Part shown: piece after piece, positions 1 to 13,100 of the stretch | Layout of the letters: the number at the start of each line of letters is the position of its first letter | How positions within the stretch are numbered: position 1 is the first letter of the stretch | From: Biomphalaria glabrata | Taxonomy: Eukaryota > Mollusca > Gastropoda > Planorbidae | Reading direction: 5' to 3' | Assembly: GCF_947242115.1 (NCBI RefSeq) | Contig: NC_074716.1 | Span: 4,132,001 to 4,196,000 of the forward strand | Length of the DNA stretch: 64,000 bases | Program-made: the position numbers and the translations under genes | The notes under the pieces: generated by a model | Databases searched by the model: none | What the model was told of the DNA's origin: nothing | The model's input: only the letters and a program-made list of their open reading frames with translations

Positions 1-475
1 TTTTATGTTTGTGGTCTTCCCCTCAAATTGAAAATGCCCTTGTAAGACTTGACAGTAGTGGAAAAATATTGACATATTTTTTTTTCAAGGGGGGGAGGAA
101 TCTGTTAGACACCTTATTTATATAGGTTAGTTATTTTAGTTATTTAGCGACGCACCATAGTAGACGCATATTGAACGGGACTAGTGACGTTTGGGATATG
201 TTGGGTTAGAGACCGGAAAATCAGTTAGCGATATAAGATTCCAGGGTAACGACGTGTTTAGTGACAGAGACTTCTACTGTGGCCTTTTATCAGAATAAAT
301 CTATGTACAATTGTTCATCATCGTTCGACTACATCTCTTCACTTGTTACAACTGATGTTGTATGGTTTTTGTCTGACTTGTTGGTCAACTGCACGTAATA
401 CACCCGAACAATTACACCCAAACGATTGCAGAGTAATTGGTTGACTTCAAGACAGCCTGAACTAGCAACATCACA
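1..475 (+). mobile_element. 3' end of a second Gmr1-like LTR retrotransposon copy
   Basis: The first 102 bases match the tail of the complete element (37733-37833) almost base for base, including the purine-rich tract just before the LTR, and are followed by the same 373-bp LTR. The rest of this copy lies left of the window. It sits in an intron of the CLIC gene, downstream of exon 3 in the gene's sense and in the opposite orientation to the gene. Near identity with the other copy indicates recent movement. Whether the rest is whole cannot be judged here. Confidence 0.9.
103..475 (+). repeat. 3' LTR of the edge copy
   Basis: This is a 373-bp LTR that starts TGTTAG and ends CATCACA. Read side by side it is the same as both LTRs of the element at 29992-38206. 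The purine tract at about 86-100 precedes it, and host sequence starting ACTTACAC follows it. Confidence 0.92.
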
Positions 476-957
476 ACTTACACATAGCATACACTTCTTT
501 GATTCACCAGTTGCATTCAAGGGTATGCCCCACACTACACCCATTTTTTACCTCTAAATTATAAATTACCAATAATTAAAGCATCGAAACTTTGGGCAAC
601 CGCAGAATAGTTTGAAAGAAGAAACATCACTATTCGCAACTTTGTCCACCTTTTTTTTTTAAATATTATTGTCATAGATCTAGATATTGACATGCACCTT
701 ATTTAATATAGCCCATCTTCACAAGCAGTATTATACACCCTGCAAAAAAAAAACAACAACTAACACACATACAGCCACATTTTTAATAGTCTGAAGGATG
801 TCATATTTTGATATATGAATCTTGTTTGGAAAAAAGAATACTGCTAAGCACTACACTTTTAAGCCTAATTCTTTTTGTGCAAGGTTTTAACAAAAACTAA
901 GATGAAGCAGTGGTCAAAACCAACAAATTCAAGACATCAAGTTAAAGACAGACTTAC
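476..957. other. Intronic stretch, no feature seen
   Basis: AT-rich CLIC intron sequence between the retroelement LTR and exon 3. It has homopolymer A and T runs, and I see no coding or repeat signal. Confidence 0.5.
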
Positions 958-1128
958 CTTTCCAGCTACTCTTATATGCTGAAGCCTCGGCAACAGATGA
1001 CAATCTGAGAAGGAGAGGACATTGTCCACTAAAAACTTGGTGTCCTGGCCTTCAAGGAATTCATTTAATTTCTTTAACTCTCCCAATAAACCTTTGTCTG
1101 ACTGGCCAGAGATAAAATGGTTGAAATG
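958..1128 (-). CDS. CLIC: CLIC exon 3, start of helical domain
   Basis: There are 57 codons between a CTCCTCAG acceptor and a GTAAG donor. It holds GELKKLNEFLEGQDTKFL and then the family-defining FSDCHLLPRLQHIRVAGK block. It ends in phase 0, so the next exon is outside the window. Confidence 0.88.
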
Positions 1129-4100
1129 CTGAGGAGAAAAAAAAACATCATGAAAAGTTTGTTTTGATTTTTTTTTTTAATAAATTCCTTAGATTCCTTA
1201 GTTAATAGTATAAAAGAATAATAGAATTATTCAAGCTATATGTTTACAAGTAAATGTGTATTATTTTCTACTGCAATTAAACTATCGTTTTTGCAGCTTG
1301 TATTGATATTATATAGAAAAATAGCTTGAACAGTACAACAAGAATAAAAGAGAACATAGCAGACTAGAAGAGTTCAATATTGCAGTGTTCCATGGAAAGC
1401 CTGAATGTGATTAGACTAGCTGTTAGGCAAGCAAATGTGCTGACTGAGAGAGAGATAGAAGTACGGAGACAAGTCTTTTATTTCAGGGACTAAAACTGTT
1501 ATAATTGCATTTAAATGAATCCATATTTGCGTATTAATCTAGTAAAAATTACATTATTCGAATATTAAATTAAGTGATTCTTTTTATTACTTGAAGTACC
1601 ACCATCCATACTACTTATAGGCAAGGTGTCTGCAAAAGGGTCAATTCAAAACTTTCTTTTGAAGAAGATATTTCAATAGATCTTGGCCAGTATTTTCTAA
1701 TGTCAGATCAGTCAAATTTTTGTGTGAAAAAACAACAACAGGATAACTACAAGACGTCTCAGATAAAAAAAAAGGGGGTGATTTTATGGTGGTTTAAGCC
1801 AAGACCAATAGTTACAGAAGGCTTGAACACTGACCTGCAACATTTAACCTGCAGGCAGTTTAGACCAAATCCTGTTGCCACGTCCCAGGCTGTGACACAG
1901 GAATGTGATGTGGCAATGAACAATTAGTCTAAACTGCTCAAAGGCCCACAAACACAAAGGTAACAATGTTGCAGGTTGAGGTCTTCTATAATCACTGGTC
2001 CCATTACAAACATACACGTTTTACTGCCTCAATGCTGCTCCCATCCCACCCCTTCATGAGAATGAATTTCTGAAGTTCAGAATGCAGGAAAATGTTTGAC
2101 CATAAATTTTAAGTCTAGGGAGCATCTTTATTAAAAATGCCTATACCTTGACTTGTACTGAATAATGACCACCTGTCAATAAAACCAAAAATGAATGAGA
2201 ACGCATCAACCATAAAGAAGTTACAAATGCCCTATCTCATCAACATCTCATTGCCGACAATACTAACTGGTACAAGATCATAATTTCAAATTGGAGAAAG
2301 AACGGAACATGCACAAGCTCATATTCTCAGATTGAATACTACAGTCCTGAAGTTTGAGTTTGTGAAAGGTGGATGCTGAAATATATTATTAAGTCTTGGA
2401 AAGTAAATGCATTAGAAGACTGCTGGGTTTAATATCCTAAGAGAAACAGATTGTTAAGGGATGAGTTCACTGTTTGTAATGCAAACAGGAAAAGCTCTAC
2501 AATACTGTGAGGCAACTAAAGCTAGCAATTTCATCATGAGAAATGTATTCTTGTGAAGTGAACAAGTGAAAAAGACTATTAGAGCCTTTTAAGAAACAAA
2601 CATTTTTTTAAACTTTATATCACAAGGTTCTATTGAGAAAAACAAAATTCTAATTTAAGATTGTTGGTTCAAACCTCCTGAACTCAGGACTGTTGTGACA
2701 GCAGTTTGAAATGCATAAAAAAATGAGCAGGCTATTACTATTTGTTTTGAAAATTATTCTGCATGATTTTTCACCTGCCTAAAATGATTATTAAGGAAAG
2801 CTAACTCATACCATCTAACAGTAAAAAAAATACAAATCCCTAGTGAGCCAAACAATAAAAAGGCTGAGTTGCAAACTATAACGAAGTTAAAATTTCTAGT
2901 GAATCTGTCAAGAAGACTGACACAAACTATTAGAACATTCTTTTGATGAGCAGGCCGTGTGGCTCAGATAGTGCCATACATTTCAGAATGTGAAGGAAAA
3001 TAACTTCCTGCAGCTAAATATACATCCAATAAATCTTTCAAAAGTCACAACCTTAAAAGGTGAAAAGGGGCAACAACTGCACTACTCAGATACACTGAGT
3101 AATACAGTTTTAACAGTTCATTCCCTCCCCCTATTAACAAATTTTTTACTTAAAAAAAAAAAGGTTAACAAATGTTAACTAATGCAATTGTATATATTCA
3201 ACTCTATTTCCTTCTTGCTATGTATCTGTCTTTCTATTTTGACATAGACAAGACACACAAGACAGACAGATTATCAGACAGACAGACAGACAGACAGACA
3301 GATAGATAGATAGATAGAGATGTATGTACACACACACACATATAAAAACAGCAGTAATGGTGAAACTTAAATTCATTTGGATCAAAAAACTAAATCCTCA
3401 AACTGCAGAGGTATAAGTACCCTCACAGATTGTGCTCAGTGCCAGTAGATGATAAAAACTAGAACATTGTACATACAGGCGAGAGATGTATGGAGAGACA
3501 TAGTAATCACACACACTCACACACACACAAGTGGTGTACAAGGGCAGGCAAGAAAACGTGACAGGCGGTCCATAATCTGATTATCTTCCCCTACATCCAC
3601 CAAGCAGGCTGGCCCTCCATGCTTATTTCCTGGCTAGATCAGGGCTAACAGATTGCTAGTGTAGTTATTGGTGTCCTTAGTGTAACGTAGGTAGGAATCA
3701 GCACACTTTATCAATAGCCAGCTGTAAATAATCCCACTACACATTGACAAAAAAAAAGGGGGGTAGGGGTTGTTCAACCCAAATGGCACCTATCTGCATG
3801 GAGTGTGACACAGTGAAGCCCAAGAGCTCTCCACTCATTAACAGTTTGGACACACGTGTACAACGTTTAACTTGTGAGTGTACCCGTGTACACGTACACC
3901 AATGGAGATGATGAATATTCTAACGGCCAACAAGGAGAAAGTATTTCTTCAACACCCGGCCTCATATTCAACCCATACGACTAAAATAAACTAGATCTAC
4001 GGGAATGTCCTCAAATCAACAATGGGTGAGGTGGCTGGGGGTTGCATTGCAGCTAAAGCAATAGTGAACCTCTTATGCCAGCCAACATAACAGCTGATTG

Positions 4101-7100
4101 AATTACTCGAGATGTCTCTGTAGTCACTTTCTCGTGACTGGAATGCTTAGGAAATAACACTTCGTGAGAGACTAATGGAACCGCCATTTAAACCTATAAA
4201 ACTGATAAACGATAACTCAAAAATACATAGACCTAATTAGATAACCGGGATGACCATCAGGTGAACAACAAATGAATCAAAGTGAACTACTGAGACAAAG
4301 GTGGATAGATAAATCGATAACGTGTATCGTCATTGCCATGGTAACAAGACACGCATTGGAGGGATTGGTGACAAGGCTACTATCAAATAATGGGCCTTCG
4401 TTCCACGCAAACTAGAATCCAATCAATTTTAAGTTGAACGGTACAACAAGGGAAACAAACCAATTCAAATAATAAACGTGGGGATTGGGGTAACAGTAAC
4501 AACATCGGGCAATGGGAACAACAACAACCAGCTTTCCAGTGTATTCAAACTCCAGCACCTGAGAGTGTCACGACTCAATCCACCAGGCAGCCACTTCATG
4601 TCAAGTGTGTTACAAGGTCAACTCCTGACCAGGTAGATTCAGGTCTTCCGCCACAACCACCTCCCCCCCCCTTGTATACCCTTCTCCAATGTCAGTGAAT
4701 GAAACAGAACGTGGCATAAGGACACAGCTGTACTAAAGAAACACTTGACATTAGACGGGGAAAACAACACGAGATACCCCATACCTCTAAACACACAGAC
4801 TAGATCAGTAGGACTGATTGCCAATCATTTCGCTCAATCTTCCACTTTCAGACCAACAGGACTAACACTATTATAGTTACGTTAATAAAAAAAAAAAAAA
4901 AAAGCCACGGTAGTCACGAATGCAAATATTTATTTTTGGCCAGAGGCGAGGTGCAATGACTATAAATCTGTTTCTATTATTGCATGCATAATCCATTCCG
5001 TTTTCTTCAATGAATCAAGTTGTTCAACAACACAAAGATCTAGCAAGAGATCCTTTCTTTTACAAATGTTTGGCTGTACTATAGAAAGGGGTTTGTGAGT
5101 TGTTATCAAGTAATGGTCTTTCAAGGTAAGTAGACATGGCACCTGATCAAAAAGTAGCTTTAAAACTGCGTTGATCTCAACAGTTGTTTTACCCTAAAAA
5201 TGATGATGACTGTGACTGTGTCCATCTATCCCAGTGGCACTACAGCCCATGTTTTTGTAAAATGTTTTACATGTTTCGGATGTTCCTTCAGAGTTGAAGA
5301 TAGTTTACTTCCTAGTCCAAACCTCCCGCAGGACGACGGGGGATGGGAGCGGGCAGGATTTGAACCCTCGACCATCGATAAATCCGAACGACAGTCCAGC
5401 GCGCAAACCTCACGACCAGGCAGCCATCTGCCTCTCTGGCCTGCTCTAGCACATCTTTCCATTCTGAATCTATCCTGGGCTTTACGACTCCAAGCTGTTG
5501 TAGATCTGACTCTACGTCATCAAGCCACCGTGTTCGTGGTCTGCCATTGGGGCGACTGGCTTTTGTTTTGTTGTTTTCCGATGAACAATGCTTGTGTCTA
5601 GCTCATATCTAATTGAATTTTTAGCACATCTGCACATTTTAGGAAAGTGTTTGGGGAAAGCACCCCTTCCCGGCATTCCGGAAATACCGAACTAATAAAA
5701 AAAAAAAGGCCAACAGAACAAGACACCTTCAGTTCCAGACACATAACAAGACATCTACAGTTCCAGACACATAACAAGACACCTTCAGTTCCAGACACAT
5801 AACAAGACATCTACAGTTCCAGACACATAACAAGACACCTTCAGTTCCAGACACATAACAAGACATCTACAGTTCCAGACACATAACAAGACATCTACAG
5901 TTCCAGACACATAACAAGACACCTTCAGTTCCAGACACATAACAAGACATCTACAGTTCCAGACACATAACAAGACATCTACAGTTCCAGACACATAACA
6001 AGACATCTACAGTTCCAGACAAATAACAAGACATCTACAGTTCCAGACACATAACAAGACATCTACAGTCCCAGACACATAACAAGACATCTACAGTTCC
6101 AGACACATAACAAGACACCTTCAGTTCCAGACACATAACAAGACACCTACAGTTCCAGACATATAACAAGACACCCCTACAGTTCCAGACACATAACAAG
6201 ACATCTACAGTCCCAGACACATAACAAGACATCTACAGTTCCAGACACATAACAAGACACCTTTAGTTCCAGACACATAACAAGACACCTACAGTTCCAG
6301 ACACATAACAAGACACCCCTACAGTTCCAGAAACATAACAAGACATCTACAGTCCCAGACACATAACAAGACATCTACAGTTCCAGACACATAACAAGAC
6401 ACCTTCAGTTCCAGACACATAACAAGACACCTACAGTTCCAGACACATAACAAGACACCCCTACAGTTCCAGACACATAACAAGACATCTACAGTCCCAG
6501 ACACATAACAAGACATCTACAGTTCCAGACACATAACAAGACACCTTCAGTTCCAGACACATAACAAGACACCTACAGTTCCAGACACATAACAAGACAC
6601 CCCTACAGTTCCAGACACATAACAAGACACCTACAGTTCCAGACATCTAATGTTTGTAGCAAGAGATGGTGTGATTTTATTTCTTCCTCCAAACTGACTT
6701 CAACCCCCCCCCTCCATCGCGTCACTGTTCTTCTCACTTGTTCTCTACAACTTTAGTTTAGTTACAACTTTAGTTGTACAGACGGTCGGCAGATCAATCT
6801 CCAACAAGCAACCAAATCATCGCAGATAAATAATTTTGTTAGTGACATCTGCTAAGAGATGTTGAGTCGGTGGATGGCAGTGCTGGGTTACACACACACA
6901 CACACAGACAATACCACGTCACCTATCGTTCAACAATACAACACAAGTCTGAGCCAACAAAGTTAATGTAAATAAAAGGATTTTAGACAAATGTATCCGA
7001 TGTTTGAGTCTATCCTATAGACTGCATGCACACATCAAGAGTTGAGTTATTCGTGGTACAGCTAAAGAGATGTTAAACCAATCACTTCACATTCAACTAT

Positions 7101-10100
7101 GTGAGTCGTCTCGTCTAGTCAAAGCCGTCGTGGATAGTACTTAAGTCTTAAATATAAAAAATGTTAGTGGTTATACTAATAACCTAAAATAAGGTCGAAA
7201 TGTTGAAATACACATTTCCAGTAAAAAATGTTTCAATACCTTTTCATTACACTAATTAATGCAGTACATCTAAACATCAATGACTTCAAACGATCCAACT
7301 TGCCACAGGCTCGGAAGAGAACGAATGATACTGCATCACCAAAGCCAAAAAAAAAATGACCAACCACAACATTTCCTAACCTCCCCAGACCAACCATGTT
7401 GATAATTTTGCCAACCCACGTGACCAAGTTGTTCCCAACTAACTTCACCATTCGCCAGCCAGCACGTTCCTACTGAACGTCCACACCAACCTCAAGCTGC
7501 ACGACATGGGATTGAATACCAGAAGCTTGTACAACCTCCTAAAACTCTGTGTGTCTCATATTTCCCTCAGTGCTTCTGTTGCTACGAGAGAGACAAGCTG
7601 CTAAGAGCTCCAAGTCATTTCAACAGACACACTACTCTCACATGTCATCCCTTCCTCAGCTGAAACCAATAGAAGTAGTCAGCTGTGTACGCTCACTATA
7701 AACATTTTGTATCAGCGTACACACTTTACGCGCACTCAATGTGCACATAGTTTTTAAAGGTCTAGTCCACAGACCTATATATATATTATAAGCGTGGTCG
7801 AGAGGCCAAGTGCGCTTGAACTTGGCTTGGCTTGGCTACCTAGAAGGGGGCTCGAGGTTCGACACCCGACTCGGGCAGAGTTGCGTTTATTGAGCGCCTA
7901 AAGGCGGAAAACCAACTCCTAGATACCCCCTCCCCCCCCCCCACTGGTCCACAAATGAGATTGGACCAAAGCGCTCTGAGCATGCTATAAGCATGAAAGT
8001 AGCGCTATATAAAAGCTATAATAATAATATATCTAGACTGGACATGGAGATCTTTTAACACTACAAAAAAATGTGAAAATTTTCAAAAGCCCTGAAACAG
8101 GCGTTGTTTTGTAAATTAATTTTAAGAAGTAAAGTTGTTGTTTTTTTTCAACCCTAACATAAGTAACATATAATTTAATGGTTAGATCTAGTTATTGAAC
8201 TCATTTCATAATTGTTATGCAATTTTTAGATACATAATCTAGTAAGTTCTAGGTAATCATTCTATTTAGATGTACATAAGATGATAAGACCAACAGACGT
8301 AAATTATTTCAACATATTTTGCAGGGCAGGCCTTAGGCCACTGCAACCTATGCGACCGCAGTGGCCCCCGCACTTTTATAGGACCCGCGCTAATTCAAGG
8401 TGTACAAATTATTAAATTAAACCATTTTATTATTTAAAACAGATTACCCACGCCCTCTTGTCGATTTACCAGGAGCTCCTGGAAATCTCCCGAGATTGCA
8501 AAAGATATGAAAAGTCCTTAAAATATACAGAATATATAGACAAAAATTGTCATTTTGGGATGTCATTCAAAACGCCAATCTTAGGCGCGATAAATAAAAA
8601 AGGCATTATGCATAAGCCGTAATTGTATAATCTGATGAAAGTAGCTTCTCGCGCCTCAAACTAATGAAGAATTACTTGAGGTCAACAATTCTCAAAGATA
8701 GATTAAAACATTTGGTAATTCATGCTAGTGAGCGTGATCTATGTAGGAAATAGAATTTTTATGATATACTGTATGACTCCGCTACACGCAAGGCTCGTAA
8801 AGTAATTCTGTACGTAGTAAAGAATGAATAAAATGCATAGACGAATATATTTTCCAATACAAACTCTTAAATTTCACTTATTATCCGTTTCCCTACCCAA
8901 ACTTGGCCCCGCGAAATCCGTTTCGCATAGGTCCCCACAATCCCTAAGTCCAGCCCTGCTATTTAGTGACAGCTGAATATATACTCTTTCCATGACTTCT
9001 TGGTCACAATGGCTAAGTCCGGCGCTGCTATTTAGTGTTTGTAAAATGTTTGTTTGTAAAATGTTTTACGTATCGGATGTTCCTTCAGAGTTGAAGATAG
9101 TATGGTATTGCATTATTTCTTAACTTTGAAAACTAAAGTTATTACTTTTCTAAGACTTCCCTTACAACGTGATAAAGAGTTATGTTCATAACAATCTATA
9201 TACATATATAATATATATAATATATATCTGGTTATGATCGGATAAGAATTTGTTTCCATTTTTCAATATATGGTACACATTTTGTGTCAGCTTACTATAC
9301 ACACTTTATTGTAGCCCGTCTAAACCAAATTGGAGCCGCTCCAAGTGTGTCATCACTGCCAGTTATCTACTAACTGCACTGACATCTACCTCATTAATTA
9401 TGCACTTGTCTCTGTAATGAACCTGAACAACTAGCAGGACTGCCTCACACAACAATCAACCAATGACAAGCCAAGATTTGGTCTGCATTCACGGAGCGTC
9501 ACACGGGGCACGTCTCTACATTGCACGATAACATGTAGTCAATGAATTGCTGCTATTTCATTCCGTAGGATACAGACAAAAGTACTGCTATACATTTACA
9601 TTGAGAGCATGCATGCATATATATATATATCTGTGTGTGAGAGAAAGTTGTGTTAAAAAGTTTTCGTTCTACAATAGAGATAAATTTAGGCATTCTATTT
9701 TTAGGCCGCCTTGTTGTGGGGAAGACACTTAACATACACTACGATCTTCGCCGTGATCCATGTCAAATTTAATTAAGATTTGTGAAAAGGTTTTGATTTT
9801 TAATCGGGATATAAATACACGCTCCTTACATTCTGCTTTATATTATATATAGATCTATATATAAACAACCTCCGGGATCATGTGCTAGTCAAACAAAAGC
9901 TTCTAATATTTCAAGTTCCGCGCTCCACTTGAGTACACCCTCATCATTCACTTGGTAAAACCTTAGACTACACAATAACAACATTTACACATTGTAATAA
10001 GGAGAGCCCTTATCAATGTGACAGGAGAACACAAGTAGATCTAGAAGTCTGTGTAACGAACTCAACAAGAGAGCGGCGTCTACCTGTTCCGTGTAGTTAA

Positions 10101-13100
10101 TGTGAGGCCCATAAACGAAGTCCACTATGGTCATGAGAGAAACACTCCAAGATCAGGCGTGTAAACAGGGCCGCCGCGAGGGTTGTGGCCGCCTGAGTGC
10201 GAAATAAAAATGACGCCCCCCCCCATTTTTTTAATTAATAAAGTTCATTAGGACTGAGCTGGACACTGTACCTAAAGCGCGCTTTAATTTAAAACCATTT
10301 CCATTTTTCTTTCCTATTGGCATCGTTGGCGTATCCCCATTCCCTCTAAGATGTTTTAGTCTTAATTGTAACTTTGCATTTTTTAAAGAATGTATATATA
10401 TTTATATATTTATAGCTTTTATATAGCGCTACTTTCATGCTTATAGCATGCTCAGAGCGCTTTGGTCCAATCTCATTTGTGGACCAGTGGGGGGGAGGGG
10501 GTATCTAGGAGTTGGTTTTCCGTGCTGCCTTTAGGCGCTCAGTAAACGCAACTCTGCCCGAGTCGGGTGTCAAACCTCGAGCCCCTTTCTAGGTAGCCAA
10601 GCCAAGTTCAAGCGCACCTGGCCTCTCGACCACACTTCCCACTGTAATGAATTAATTATAACACACTTTTTAGGTTTCATTTACATTTTTTAACACTATG
10701 TATAGAATCCAAATTTAGGTATGAAATTTCACTAAAATGATTCAGTTTCGTAGACCCATATATAATAGGTCTATGAAGCGTCTATGGACAGTTGTTTGTT
10801 TTTTTCCGAAATAGTGTTGCTTACATAAATTTTGAGCCTTGTAAATGTTTTTTCCCTGGAGATAGAATTGAAGATGCGGCAGGTTTTCGCTCAAGTCGGC
10901 AAGGGGTTTGATTCCGGGTGGGACTCGACGCTAAGTATATTCTAACCTTTTTCTCTTAGTAAGAAGAGAGAACTAAAAAAAAAGGGCTAATATTAATGTT
11001 TTCTTCCAGAACGCACTATTCATCCTAATAAAAAAAAATTCGAGGGCCCTATTAAGTCTAATTATAAAGAGGTAGCCCTGGTCAACAGTATTATGCGAAG
11101 GTCATTCTAGCTAGGCCTAAATATTGCGCACGGACGTCTGCAATGGAAGTGATCTTTTAAAATATATTCTTCGTAGTAAGACGTCTCTGTCGCGGATGTT
11201 GTTTTTCCCCCACAGAAAAGTTGTCACTAAAAAGAAGTGCAATAGACAGAAGAAATTCGACCAATCCTGAGACCAAAAAAACCCAGAAGAATCACACTAG
11301 CAGTGACGTTTTAAATTTTTTTCTTCAAAACGTTTTGACCCATACTGTTGCATACGCCCCTCGCAAAAAGCCGTCTATATTTAACAAGGTTCTTATTAGA
11401 AGATAAAACGACGTCTCCTACTTAAGATATTTTAATTTTTATACATGTAAGTTACATATTATTCAGATAAACTACACTGAAAATAAAACATTTTTTCACC
11501 GCCCTCTCTCCTGGATTGTCGTTGGCTTGTCGCTCCAAACGGCTAGTACAACTGAACCAATGTAGGCGTTTTATATTTTTAAATAAATAAACTTTAAATA
11601 ACTTGAACAAACTTCTGATGTGAACATAAACTCAATATAACTGTTATTTCAATATTCACAGATTTAACTTGAGATAGAGATCTAATATTAATGAAATAAA
11701 CTGATATTTAAACGAAATCTAACTCAGGAAAAAACAACGTCTTTACTCTTTCATGTCTCGTCTTTACTCTTTCATGTCTCGAGATAGTCTCCCGTTTCAC
11801 TAATTTAATCCTCCTAAAATAGACCTAAATGCATCATCACCACTCAATTGCTTAATCTCTTCTAACATTCGCCTAGGAAAAACACACACTTTATAACACC
11901 CTTTTTTGTTTGTCAGGAAGTTGCTCCCTTCCCCCATGGGGAATCCAAAGTTTTAGAAACGCTGCATTAAAGATACAGATTTTCAATAATACAAAACAGA
12001 ATAATATAAATTATAATCCAAATCAATCCAATACTTGCACAATAAAAAAAAACACTAACAAAATTTTAATACCGTTACTTATAATTAGATATTAAGGAGT
12101 TCTAATATTTATAAAACAGATTTCGTTTTCACTAGACTATTTGGTATTCAATCTAGGACCCATAGAGCAGGTCACTAGACTATTTGGTATTCAATCTAGG
12201 ACCCATAGACCAAGTCCACTAGAATAATTGGTATTTAATCTAGCACCCATAGACTATTTAGTATTAAATCTAGCACCCATAGACCAGGTCACTAGACTAT
12301 TTGGTATTCAATCTAGCACCCATAGACCAGGTCACTAGACTATTTGGTATTCAATCTAGCACCCATAGACCAGGTCACTAGACTATTTGGTATTCAATCT
12401 AGCACCCATAGACCAGGTCACTAGACTATTTGGTATTCAATCTAGCACCCATAGACTATTTGGTATTCAATCTAGCACCCATAGACCAGGTCACTAGACT
12501 ATTTGGTATTCAATCTAGCACCCATAGACTATTTGGTATTCAATCTAGCACCCATAGACCAGGTCACTAGACTATTTGGTATTCAATCTAGCACCCATAG
12601 ACTATTTGGTATTCAATCTAGCACCCATAGACCAGGTCACTAGACTATTTGGTATTCAATCTAGCACCCATAGACTATTTGGTATTCAATCTAGCACCCA
12701 TAGACCAGGTCACTAGACTATTTGGTATTCAATCTAGCACCCATAGACTATTTGGTATTCAATCTAGCACCCATAGACCAGGTCACTAGACTATTTGGTA
12801 TTCAATCTAGCACCCATAGACTATTTGGTATTCAATCTAGCACCCATAGACCAGGTCACTAGACTATTTGGTATTCAATCTAGCACCCATAGACTATTTG
12901 GTATTCAATCTAGCACCCATAGACCAGGTCACTAGACTATTTGGTATTTAATCTTGACAAATAAAACGTACAGAGAGGTAAACTGAATATAGCACGTCCG
13001 TCGTAGATGTTCTCGAACGCTAGGTATGCGAGTATGTTTAAGTGAGTTGATAGCTACAACTAGAAAACGTCCAAAGCGGTTAGTGGGCTATGGAGTCGGT

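Noticed and set aside
5598-6646. A series of antisense frames reading MSCYVSGT repeats
   Set aside because: Translation of the 28-bp minisatellite, with no non-repeat domain.
12131-12955. Regularly spaced repeats resembling a CRISPR array
   Set aside because: Units are contiguous with no unique spacers, and the DNA is eukaryotic.
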